Shown: positions 1 to 7,485, counted from the stretch's first letter. The stretch: DNA of 7,507 nt from JABMPO01 sp964539785 (GCA_964539785.1 CAZIJQ010000084.1:1-7507), one strand, 5' to 3'. Notes: generated from the letters alone by a model not told the origin. Translations and numbers: made by a program.

Positions 1-2408
1 GCCGCAATCTGACTATTGCCGTATTCCAGCAGAACTTCGGCCCCGGACTGAGCCAGATATGAATCGGGGTAATCTTCCTCGTAGGTGCCGTTGGAGCCGT
101 TGCCATAATGAATAGTCAATCCGGCGAAAGGCGTGCCGCTTTTACCCGCTACGGTGTAGTTCCCCGAATCGTCCTGATCTAATTGAATTTTCAGGTAATC
201 CCGTAAAAAAGCCCGGTCTGTAGTAGCACCTTGATCATCAAGATCCCAGCCGATTTCGGATCCACTGATAAAAAGTTTGCCGCCATTCTTGAGATAGGTT
301 TTTACGATTGTCTGTTCCTGATCATTCAATGTTTCATCAACGGTGCTCTCGTCGCCCAGGAACCAGATGATCATGGCATAATCAAGGGGATCAATGCTAT
401 TATTTAATAAGGCATCATTTGCTGCCGTTGCAAAGGAAATTCCGCTATTTTCTAAAGCCTGTCCAATGGCAATGGCAAAATCATGATTTGGGTTGCTGTA
501 ACTGGCGGTTCCGGTCCAGCGGTCAAAACCGTCCACAATCAGGATTTGGGCCGTGCTGCCGGCATCGAGACAGCCATAGCAATCGGAATGGGAACTGGCA
601 ACATGATCAGTTGATACCGTACACACCCGGTAGTACAATGCTAATCCGGGACTGTTATTTACAGCAGTACTATTTTGGTTAGCCGGTACCAAATGGGTTG
701 GTTCGTAATTGAACCAGCTATCGTTTAGCAAAAATTCGATATCATAGCCGGCCATATTGCTAGTGTCGGCAACCGTCCAGGCCAGATTGATATTTTCATC
801 GTCGAACGTCACCGACGCCATATCTGGCTGCAGGGTAGTGGGTTGATCGGACATATATATATAGTAGCGGGGAGTGTAAGCAGTTAAATCATAGTACGAA
901 AAAACCCGATAGCTTACCCGCCAATCGGCGCCGGCCGCCTCAACCGTGAGGATAGTATTGTTGCTGTTATTCTGGACTGCCAGTCGGACATGTCCCGGTT
1001 TATGCACGACGTCAGCCGGTTTTATCTGAGTCCAACTGGAGTAGGCAACGGCGATATCATCATCCATCATTCTGGTGGAATAATGCGATGGAAGTTTCCA
1101 GCAGCGCGAAACAAATCCAGAGCAATCGACGCCCACACAAAAACTGCTGACACCGCTGGTGGCGCAATCACCGGCATATTTACCCGACAGTAGCCCGGAA
1201 TCAAATTCTGTCAATGTATTGAATCCACCCCATTTATAAGGTACTTTCTGATTAGTACCAACCTGCACCCACGCGGGGGTTTTGATGGCGACACCGTAAG
1301 GATCGTTGATTTCACCATTGGTAAGGTTACTGCTGCTGGCTGTCCAGATGTGCTGCACGTAGGTATCGCCAATTGCCAGGGATTCGTCCCGGCTGACCGG
1401 TGGGAAATCGACTGGCATAAGTTTTGGCAGGGCTGGTAATTGATAATGTCCATCGTCAAGTGGCGATTCCTGAAGATTATAGTGCAGGAAATCCCGGAAG
1501 CGTGGCGGGTATTGGAATGGTTGTGCTACCGGTAGTCTGGCCTGATCCAGCGTCCAGCGAATTATGTGAACGCCATCAGTTGACGTGAGCAGGTGATATA
1601 GATTACCTGTGTTATCGACATAGAATTCCCGGAATACTCTGGCATAGGAATGACTGGGAACTAGTATGACAGCCTGTAATTGACCAGCCGGCGAATAAAG
1701 CTGGATCTCACGATCCACCAGCAATGGCACCTGCCGGGTAATATATTCGATATACAGATAGAGCTGGCCGCCGGGAGTTGAGCCCAGATATCGGGCCGAA
1801 CCAAATTCCCGCGCTGAAGAGTTTATGTCAAATTCCTGTTTGGCAGAAGTTGAAACTCTCATTGTGTGTGGAGACTCACGCAGAATTCTAACCGGCAATG
1901 GTTGCGTTGTCGATTGCTTGATCTTATAATTTATATGAATTCCATTATATGCAGTAATAGATGAGTATACGGATTCATTAATTATTGCATTTATATTACC
2001 ACTCTGACCGGGGAATAGTCCCGTAATTGGTTGATAGTTAAAGCTGGAATGACTGCTTATGAGGATGTTGGCCGAATCAAATTCAAGCACCGAATTCTCC
2101 GAAAGCAGGAATAATTTATTACCAGCAATTAGAAAATCGTCGGCTGAATACGGGGATAAATCGTGTACTGTCGAAAGACTACCAGAGGTAAACAATTTTA
2201 GCGCCCCATTTTGGGAATCTAACAGGTAGACTGAATCACTGGCAGCGGAAAATGCGCCTGGACCGATCAAACCTTCCGGCGCCTGACAATAACCAGCCTC
2301 GGCCGATTCCGTGCCCCAGGGGATAAATGTGATTTCCTGATAATCGAACTGGGCAACTAATTTTATTGAAAATGCCAGCATGATTATAGTAGCGCGAAGT
2401 GCTGTCAT
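1..2408 (-). CDS. Exported multidomain NlpC/P60 cysteine peptidase, C-terminus outside window
   Basis: Read on the minus strand from the ATG at 2408-2406, the frame stays open for 802 codons to the window edge; I checked every codon and found no stop or frameshift. Residues 1-19 form a Sec signal peptide (hydrophobic core TIIMLAFSI, likely cleavage LVA-Q). Residues about 25-340 are beta-rich with propeller-like strands (VYLLD near 60, GGQLYLY 213-219, NTGNLYHL near 266). Residues about 380-510 form an NlpC/P60 domain: PYKWGG 390-395, DCSGF with catalytic Cys429, GHVRLA with His473, and Glu490 in VEAAG as probable third polar residue. A fibronectin III-like module follows (about 523-605). From about 620 there is an alpha/beta domain resembling GATase1-like domains (ILIVDGFDRW 622-631, GGKLFISGSEIGW 709-721). 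NlpC/P60 enzymes typically cleave peptidoglycan peptides, so a periplasmic or surface role in cell-wall turnover is inferred. It lies 71 bases downstream of the phosphoesterase gene, probably cotranscribed. No good Shine-Dalgarno is seen; the frame is open upstream, but this ATG best gives the signal peptide. Confidence 0.9.
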   Translation of the reverse strand, partial: MTALRATIIMLAFSIKLVAQFDYQEITFIPWGTESAEAGYCQAPEGLIGPGAFSAASDSVYLLDSQNGALKLFTSGSLSTVHDLSPYSADDFLIAGNKLFLLSENSVLEFDSANILISSHSSFNYQPITGLFPGQSGNINAIINESVYSSITAYNGIHINYKIKQSTTQPLPVRILRESPHTMRVSTSAKQEFDINSSAREFGSARYLGSTPGGQLYLYIEYITRQVPLLVDREIQLYSPAGQLQAVILVPSHSYARVFREFYVDNTGNLYHLLTSTDGVHIIRWTLDQARLPVAQPFQYPPRFRDFLHYNLQESPLDDGHYQLPALPKLMPVDFPPVSRDESLAIGDTYVQHIWTASSSNLTNGEINDPYGVAIKTPAWVQVGTNQKVPYKWGGFNTLTEFDSGLLSGKYAGDCATSGVSSFCVGVDCSGFVSRCWKLPSHYSTRMMDDDIAVAYSSWTQIKPADVVHKPGHVRLAVQNNSNNTILTVEAAGADWRVSYRVFSYYDLTAYTPRYYIYMSDQPTTLQPDMASVTFDDENINLAWTVADTSNMAGYDIEFLLNDSWFNYEPTHLVPANQNSTAVNNSPGLALYYRVCTVSTDHVASSHSDCYGCLDAGSTAQILIVDGFDRWTGTASYSNPNHDFAIAIGQALENSGISFATAANDALLNNSIDPLDYAMIIWFLGDESTVDETLNDQEQTIVKTYLKNGGKLFISGSEIGWDLDDQGATTDRAFLRDYLKIQLDQDDSGNYTVAGKSGTPFAGLTIHYGNGSNGTYEEDYPDSYLAQSGAEVLLEYGNSQIA

Positions 2409-2479
2409 TTGCTTGCTTGTTCTAATTTTAACTGTCCAATCTGAAGAGTGATCTGAATTTAGATTTACCGGTACCAAGT

Positions 2480-4375
2480 TTATTCTACCAGTGTGAATTT
2501 TTCAATCAGTTCCATAGTATCAGGATTAATTACTTCTCCCCAAACCCTTTTTCCATCAACATGGATAAATACCACCGCAAACTGGGTTGAGAACTTTTCC
2601 AAAGCCGCACTCCATGGTGCTTCTTCCTGTCCATAATAGGGTGCCCCGGCAGCCCCGTTGGTAATGAAAGTGATTGGTCGGAATTTGGTTAATTTTGTTC
2701 TGTCATAGTTTTCGGGGTAAATCGGGGTATCGGCAGTTAATTTCATTCGTTGATAATTATGTTCGTCGCTGGTGAGAACAGCCACTACTTTGGAACTGTG
2801 ATTCATGATAATATCGAGGTATTCATCCCGGTTCTCAATGATTCCTGTGGCAACCGGTGTGCCGGCAATTGATGGACGTTTGGAATTGTCGCCAGACCAC
2901 CACATTGCGCTTCTTACATGACCGCCATTGGGAAAAACCGGTGTGTGCTGGGTTACAAAAATGTGATCGATATTACGATCCTTTTCCAATTTTAATATAG
3001 TTTCCTTAAACCATTTCATCTGGTTTTCCATCAAATAGCCATGAAGATTACCGCCATGTTCCGGGGTTCGCCACACGGTCGGTGCATACCAGTAGTCGGC
3101 ATTCAGAACGATCATGGTTGTATTGTCATAGGTATAATAAAATATTGTTTCATTGTAAGGTGGGAAATCCGTGCTGCTGGGATCCGGATCATAACTGGCG
3201 CCATCTTCACTACCGGGGCCCATTACGGGATTAACATAATTTCGGGCAAATAATGACTCCGATGATTCATTTTCATAGGGGAAATGATCGATAATGGCAT
3301 AATTATTTTCATTTTTAAACCAGTACCAGTGGCTTTCATGATTACCGAAGCCTGGAATAAATGGCAGGTAATGGGCGAATGGTTCAATCGTCCGCTTCCA
3401 GTTGGCGTGTTCCAGGCTGATCGATTCGGCACTGGTTTGACTCCCATCGATGAAATCGCCGGTAATTTGGAAAAAGCGTGCTTCTTTATGACTGGCCAAT
3501 ACAGCTATGCGCTTCATGATATAAGTATTGGTGCCTTTAATATCGCGCTCCCCGCCACCGGCGTTGCCACGGCAATCGCTGGCATAGGCAAAGGAAAATG
3601 GTTTGCGTGAACCGGGCTTAGGTGCGGTCCGGAATGAATATTCATCTTCAAACTCGCCGTATTGCACTGTGTAAGAATATTCTTTATCAGGTTTTAATCC
3701 GGTGATAGTTATTTCATGATGAGTTGATAGTTCCCCCTGGGAAAACTGCTTTCTACCCACTTTAACACTGGCCTTAATGGCAGTACTGGTCTCAAATGAA
3801 ATTGTGGCTCCCCGATCATTTAACAGATTAACGAATGGTCCTTCAATGATGCACGGTGGCACTTTGAAAGGACCAGTGCCGGTTGCCAGAATTTTGCCGT
3901 CATATAGAATTTCACCTTCGCTGTTGGTAATGCGATAACCCAATCGAATAATTTTTGATTCCTCCCAGCCGGTTATGTCAAACAGGTTTGAAAGATTTTT
4001 TCTAATGTCGATCGAGGCAAAACCGCTATCGATTTTTGATCGCCGGTGAAAGAAAATCGGGTACTGATATTTAACATCTTTGGTTTGAATCAACCCATAA
4101 TACAGCCAGCCGGTAAGAGTCGTATCTTTAAAATCAAATATTAAGCCGGTTTCCGAACCAGTCGGAATCTGCCGCAAGCTGGTCAGGGAATAATTATCCG
4201 TCCGCGGTAAAGATTTTAATATGAGTCCGTCATTTCTGGTAAAAATCAATGTACCTGATGAATCATAACTAATATTTGCATGAGATTTTGGGATCGTCGG
4301 AACTTGTTGAGCCAAACTTATGCTGGCCGCCATAATTAATAAAAAAATACTTATGCGTAAGCGAAATAATGACAT
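2480..4375 (-). CDS. Exported purple acid phosphatase-like metallophosphoesterase
   Basis: This 631-residue protein begins with a Sec signal peptide (core ISIFLLIMAASIS, likely cleavage after SLA at residue 22). Residues about 30-175 are a beta-rich region I cannot name. Residues about 178-251 (GPFVN to SFRTAP) match the fibronectin-like N-terminal module of purple acid phosphatases. A calcineurin-like catalytic domain follows, about 258-560: SDCRG (Asp267), GDFID (Asp307), GNHE (Asn345, His346), TQHTPV (His477) and SDEHNYQR (536-543). This order is that of binuclear-metal phosphoesterases. The tyrosine of the canonical GDxxY is Asp310, and the first His of GHxH is Asp537, so a true purple Fe(III)-tyrosinate enzyme is unlikely. 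The role is inferred to be hydrolysis of phosphate mono- or diesters in the periplasm or outside the cell; the substrate cannot be read from sequence. An in-frame stop at 4391-4393 lies just upstream, so ATG 4375 is the only good start. The ribosome site is weak. It is the likely first gene of a two-gene minus-strand operon. Confidence 0.93.
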   Translation of the reverse strand: MSLFRLRISIFLLIMAASISLAQQVPTIPKSHANISYDSSGTLIFTRNDGLILKSLPRTDNYSLTSLRQIPTGSETGLIFDFKDTTLTGWLYYGLIQTKDVKYQYPIFFHRRSKIDSGFASIDIRKNLSNLFDITGWEESKIIRLGYRITNSEGEILYDGKILATGTGPFKVPPCIIEGPFVNLLNDRGATISFETSTAIKASVKVGRKQFSQGELSTHHEITITGLKPDKEYSYTVQYGEFEDEYSFRTAPKPGSRKPFSFAYASDCRGNAGGGERDIKGTNTYIMKRIAVLASHKEARFFQITGDFIDGSQTSAESISLEHANWKRTIEPFAHYLPFIPGFGNHESHWYWFKNENNYAIIDHFPYENESSESLFARNYVNPVMGPGSEDGASYDPDPSSTDFPPYNETIFYYTYDNTTMIVLNADYWYAPTVWRTPEHGGNLHGYLMENQMKWFKETILKLEKDRNIDHIFVTQHTPVFPNGGHVRSAMWWSGDNSKRPSIAGTPVATGIIENRDEYLDIIMNHSSKVVAVLTSDEHNYQRMKLTADTPIYPENYDRTKLTKFRPITFITNGAAGAPYYGQEEAPWSAALEKFSTQFAVVFIHVDGKRVWGEVINPDTMELIEKFTLVE

Positions 4376-4405
4376 ATTCAGAATCCATTTTTATTACGAA
4401 AATTA

Positions 4406-4425
4406 CTGGTCGAATTTATGACCAG
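4406..4425. repeat. Inverted repeat CTGGTC-N8-GACCAG, candidate operator or leader hairpin
   Basis: CTGGTC at 4406-4411 and GACCAG at 4420-4425 are perfect 6-base complements separated by eight bases. The repeat lies 31-50 bases upstream of the metallophosphoesterase ATG, so it is either in that gene's promoter or in its untranslated leader. A further GACC occurs at 4437-4440. No T-run follows on either strand, so it is not an intrinsic terminator. An operator for a dimeric repressor is one reading; the regulator is unknown. Confidence 0.45.
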
Positions 4426-4474
4426 CAGGAGTTTGTGACCTACAATCTTGTGTCTGATTAACAACCTGAAATTC

Positions 4475-4488
4475 TACATTTAAATGTA
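4475..4488. repeat. Perfect 14-base palindrome TACATTTAAATGTA, candidate operator
   Basis: TACATTTAAATGTA reads identically on both strands with no central gap; the symmetry breaks at the next flanking pair. It sits about 97 bases upstream of the dehydrogenase ATG and about 100 bases from the metallophosphoesterase ATG, nearly central in the divergent region, where one bound dimer could affect both promoters. AT-rich sequence makes short palindromes fairly common, but 14 bases without mismatch inside a promoter region is suggestive. Confidence 0.5.
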
Positions 4489-4584
4489 AACAATGAAGTA
4501 TATAAATAATAAATTTTCCAGGCGCAGAATGGTCTTTGAGTGGAAAATGATGCTGATCAATATTCTTAGATAATCGGGAAAATA

Positions 4585-7407
4585 ATGGAACATAATCAAC
4601 TGCTGGAAAAATTTAAACTCAACCAGGTGAAAACGAAATTAATTGATCGCCTGGCGTATGCCCACGATGCCAGTATTTATCGACTGATTCCCCAGGTTGT
4701 AGTGAAACCGCAGACCGAATCAGAAATAATTGAATTGTTAAAGCATGCTCGGGAGATTGGTACCGGAATCACTTTTAGAGCGGGTGGCACATCCCTTTCC
4801 GGTCAAAGTGTTGGCGAGGGAATTATTGCGGAAATTCTTAACGGCTGGACCGGTTTTAAAATAATTGATAAGGGAGCGGCAATTAAAATGCAACCCGGTG
4901 TTATCGGTGATCATGCCAATCGCTATCTGGCACCTTATGGCCGTAAAATTGGTCCTGATCCGGCTTCCATAAAAGCCGCTCGTATGGGCGGAATTGTATC
5001 GAATAATGCATCCGGTATGAATAGCGGAATCGGACTGAATTCATATTATACCCTTCGTGGAATGCGTCTGATATTGGCTAATGGTAATGTTTACAATTCG
5101 GAAAATGAAGCGGACTATGACCGATTTTTAAACAATGAAACAAAATTGGCCCGGGGGCTGGCAGACCTCCGGCAGAGAATATTTAGGGATACTAAACTGC
5201 AGTCGAAGATTGAGCATAAATACCGGATAAAAAATACTCTGGGATATTCGCTCAATGCTTTTCTTGATTTTGAGCACCCACTGGATATATTTACCCATTT
5301 ACAGGTTGGGGGTGAGGGGACCCTGGCTTTCATTTCAGAGATGGTATTAAACACCTTGCCCGACCCCATTTATAAATCGACTGGATTGATTCTGTTCGAT
5401 ACTCTGACTGATACCTGCAATGCCATTCCTTTCCTGAAAGATGCCGGAGCCAGCGCCGTTGAATTGATGGATTATAATTCGCTGACAACTGCTAAATATC
5501 TCGATGATCCACCCTATAATCCTGATGATTTGAAACCTGGTTCGGCTGCCTTGTTATGTGAGTTTCAAAAGGATTCTCTTAAAGAAGTTGAAACGCAGGC
5601 TAAACCAATTAAGCGAAAAATCGGGAAAATGAAGGGGCAGCTTGTCAGTGGTTTCTTTACCGATGAAACCAGCCGGTTAAAATTATGGACCATCAGAAAA
5701 AGTTTATTCACGACGGTTGGTTCATTACGAAAACCCGGTACCAGTGTGATTACCGAAGACATCTGTTTTGACGTTGAAAAATTACCTGACGTAATTGACG
5801 ATCTGCACCGGATTTTTGCTAAATGGAATACCAGCGATGCAGTGATATTTGGGCATGCCAAAGATGGTAATCTGCATTTTGTGGCATCCATCGATCTGGA
5901 AACAGCGGAAGGGGTAGAGGCTTATGAAGGCATGCTGGATGACATTGGTGACATGACCGTCAATAAGTATGATGGCTCTCTAAAAGCCGAACACGGTACT
6001 GGTCGTAATATGGCTCCTTATCTCGAACAGGAATGGGGGTCTGATCTGTATGAAATCATGTGGGAAATCAAGGGATTGGCCGACCCCGGTAATATTTTGA
6101 ATCCGGGAGTTTTGTTAAATCGTGATAAAAAAGTACACATCAAGTCCTTAAAACCCATGCCATTGATAAATCCCAAAGTTGATCTTTGCGTCGAATGCGG
6201 ATTCTGCGAACCCACCTGTCCGTCCCGCGATTTCACTTTCACACCCCGCGATCGGATTACGGTGGCCCGGGAAATCAGGCAAATGGAAATTGCTGACCAT
6301 CCTGATCGGCTGGCGCTGATTAAGGATTATAATTTTCTTGGCACCGATACCTGTGCGGTGGACGGTTTATGCGAGCTGGCCTGCCCGGTAAATATCAACA
6401 CTGGCGGATTTGTAAAGGAATTACGCTTTGACGGTCATACCAACCAGCAAAGGAAAATTGCCTCGTGGACTGTTGATTATTTTGCCGGTATCCAAAAAAT
6501 GATCAGATTTGTATTAAACGCCCAGCAGGTCGCTAAATATTTCGGAATACAACATCTGCTGGCCGGCCCGATGAACTGGATTAATAAAAAAACCAATCAC
6601 ACTATCCCAACCTGGAATAAAAATCTGCCGACGGGAGCCAGGGTACGGTCACAAGAAGTATATGGCAGTGGAACGCCCATGGTTTATTATACATCCTGTA
6701 TCAACCGGACGTTTAATTCGACCGGCAAAAAGACCTCACTGACCGATATCATTGGTCAAATTGCCGCAATCTGTGATGTCCAGTTGATCATACCGGAGCG
6801 TATTGATGAATCCTGTTGTGGTACGCCCTATAGCTCAAAAGGGTTTAATGCAGCTTATGATAAAATGGTTAGTAAGTCATTAAAAATGCTGTATGAGACT
6901 TCCCGCCAGGGCAAACTGCCGATCATTGTTGACACATCCCCCTGTACTTATCAATTCAAGTCCATGGGAGAAAATCTAACTGATCCCGAAATTCATTCAA
7001 TGTGGGAACAAATGACATTTGTAGATATTGTACCATTTTTGCTGAATTTGATAAAGGATCGCCCAGAGCAGCCATTGAATCGGGAAATCGTATTGCATCC
7101 AACCTGTTCAACTCAGAAAATGGATGAAGTACCAGCGATGATTGAATTGGCGCAAAAATGTGCCACCGAGGTTCACGTTCCGGAGGATTATGGTTGTTGC
7201 GGTTTTGCTGGTGATCGGGGTATGTTAATCCCCGAATTAACCGCCAGCGCGACCCGCCCGGAAGCGGAAAACGTGAAAAAACTAACGTCTGGAATAATGG
7301 GGATATCATCCAGCCGTACTTGTGAAATTGGAATGATTACAGCTACCGGAATTGATTATGAATCAATTGCTGTACTGGTCAGGGATTACCTTACACAAAT
7401 TAAATAA
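4585..7407 (+). CDS. FAD and Fe-S fusion dehydrogenase, D-lactate dehydrogenase (Dld-II/YdiJ) type
   Basis: This 940-residue protein fuses a GlcD-like flavoprotein to a GlpC-like iron-sulfur part, close to the length I recall for Shewanella Dld-II. The FAD-binding PCMH domain covers about 35-260 (RAGGTSLSGQSVG 65-77, GPDPASIKAARMGG 123-136, EGTLAFISE 244-252). The FAD-oxidase C-terminal domain runs to about 512, with GHAKDGNLH (His424, His431) and AEHGTGRN (Glu469, His470); in D-2-hydroxyglutarate dehydrogenases the equivalent His, His and Glu bind a metal beside the substrate. Ferredoxin motifs follow: CVECGFCEPTCP (Cys535, 538, 541, 545) and CAVDGLCELACP (Cys590, 596, 600, with Asp593). Two CCG modules end the protein: Cys705, Cys744-745, Cys787, and Cys841, Cys871-872, Cys913. 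The expected reaction is oxidation of D-lactate or a similar D-2-hydroxyacid to the 2-oxoacid, with electrons going to a quinone or cytochrome. It has no signal peptide or membrane helix, so it is likely cytoplasmic or peripheral. A TAG at 4567 in frame fixes the ATG; GGGA at 4576-4579 is a modest ribosome site. The exact substrate is not settled by sequence. Confidence 0.95.
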   Translation: MEHNQLLEKFKLNQVKTKLIDRLAYAHDASIYRLIPQVVVKPQTESEIIELLKHAREIGTGITFRAGGTSLSGQSVGEGIIAEILNGWTGFKIIDKGAAIKMQPGVIGDHANRYLAPYGRKIGPDPASIKAARMGGIVSNNASGMNSGIGLNSYYTLRGMRLILANGNVYNSENEADYDRFLNNETKLARGLADLRQRIFRDTKLQSKIEHKYRIKNTLGYSLNAFLDFEHPLDIFTHLQVGGEGTLAFISEMVLNTLPDPIYKSTGLILFDTLTDTCNAIPFLKDAGASAVELMDYNSLTTAKYLDDPPYNPDDLKPGSAALLCEFQKDSLKEVETQAKPIKRKIGKMKGQLVSGFFTDETSRLKLWTIRKSLFTTVGSLRKPGTSVITEDICFDVEKLPDVIDDLHRIFAKWNTSDAVIFGHAKDGNLHFVASIDLETAEGVEAYEGMLDDIGDMTVNKYDGSLKAEHGTGRNMAPYLEQEWGSDLYEIMWEIKGLADPGNILNPGVLLNRDKKVHIKSLKPMPLINPKVDLCVECGFCEPTCPSRDFTFTPRDRITVAREIRQMEIADHPDRLALIKDYNFLGTDTCAVDGLCELACPVNINTGGFVKELRFDGHTNQQRKIASWTVDYFAGIQKMIRFVLNAQQVAKYFGIQHLLAGPMNWINKKTNHTIPTWNKNLPTGARVRSQEVYGSGTPMVYYTSCINRTFNSTGKKTSLTDIIGQIAAICDVQLIIPERIDESCCGTPYSSKGFNAAYDKMVSKSLKMLYETSRQGKLPIIVDTSPCTYQFKSMGENLTDPEIHSMWEQMTFVDIVPFLLNLIKDRPEQPLNREIVLHPTCSTQKMDEVPAMIELAQKCATEVHVPEDYGCCGFAGDRGMLIPELTASATRPEAENVKKLTSGIMGISSSRTCEIGMITATGIDYESIAVLVRDYLTQIK

Positions 7408-7415
7408 ACTTAAAA

Positions 7416-7449
7416 AATTTAGCATTGATGGTAATAAATCAGCTAAATT
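7416..7449 (-). terminator. Weak AT-rich hairpin, terminator-like on the minus strand
   Basis: AATTTAGC (7416-7423) pairs with GCTAAATT (7442-7449). Inside, TGAT (7426-7429) pairs with ATCA (7438-7441), leaving a two-base bulge and an eight-base loop. On the minus strand the stem runs straight into a T-run (complement of 7412-7417), as in an intrinsic terminator. On the plus strand no T-run follows, so for the dehydrogenase gene ending at 7407 it is at best a 3' end stabiliser. The stem has few GC pairs and is weak. Confidence 0.35.
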
Positions 7450-7455
7450 AGCTCG

Positions 7456-7485
7456 TTAGACACAAAGTCTGGCTCGCCATATAAA
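7456..7485 (+). promoter_or_regulatory. Possible promoter for a gene beyond the right edge
   Basis: TTAGAC (7456-7461) and TATAAA (7480-7485) are separated by 18 bases and would place a start site near 7492, just before an ATG at 7505. The -10 match is fair and the -35 match is weak. The 4-base inverted repeat AGAC-N5-GTCT (7458-7470) overlaps the upstream box. Confidence 0.22.

Larger units (their letters stand above)
4376..4584. promoter_or_regulatory. Divergent intergenic promoter region
   Basis: The 209 bases separate two divergently starting genes, so promoters for both must lie here or in the adjoining coding edges. The stretch is AT-rich and carries two inverted repeats, listed separately. 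For the rightward gene, TATAAA at 4501-4506, or TTGAGT (4536-4541) with TATTCT (4561-4566) at 19-base spacing, are possible boxes. For the leftward gene, TTGTAG and TCATAA at 18-base spacing (reverse complement of about 4414-4443) is possible. None is strong. The FCB-type bacteria suspected here often use promoters that differ from the E. coli consensus, so I do not assign start sites. No small reading frame or RNA gene is convincing here. Confidence 0.6.

Noticed and set aside
419..682. Plus-strand open frame of 87 codons
   Set aside because: It is antisense to the GATase-like part of the long minus-strand gene and has low-complexity, non-protein-like composition.
990..1193. Plus-strand open frame of 67 codons
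   Set aside because: It lies antisense to the NlpC/P60 catalytic region, whose minus-strand frame carries the clear DCSGF and GHV motifs. The plus-strand product has no recognisable features.
1211..1459. Minus-strand open frame of 82 codons in another frame
   Set aside because: It overlaps the long minus-strand gene in a different frame; that gene has continuous coding signal and domain motifs through this stretch.
1..2408. The left third as a decayed or non-coding region
   Set aside because: Listing only ATG-to-stop frames makes it look empty, but codon-by-codon reading of the minus strand shows one intact frame that simply lacks its stop inside the window.
2409..2479. Possible terminator between the two minus-strand genes (ATCT-N6-AGAT and TACCGGTA)
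   Set aside because: The dyads are only 4 bases per arm and no T-run follows on the minus strand, so they look like chance symmetry.
3284..3610. Plus-strand open frame of 108 codons
   Set aside because: It is antisense to the metallophosphoesterase catalytic core (GNHE and GD motifs). Its length is explained by the constrained codon use of the real gene.
6956..7309. Minus-strand open frame of 117 codons
   Set aside because: It is antisense to the second CCG module of the dehydrogenase, shows no domain, and has no plausible ribosome site context.
7440..7485. tRNA-like text (TTAGCTCGTTAGAC) after the dehydrogenase gene
   Set aside because: It only loosely resembles a D-arm; there is no acceptor stem, anticodon arm or T-loop GTTCRA sequence nearby.
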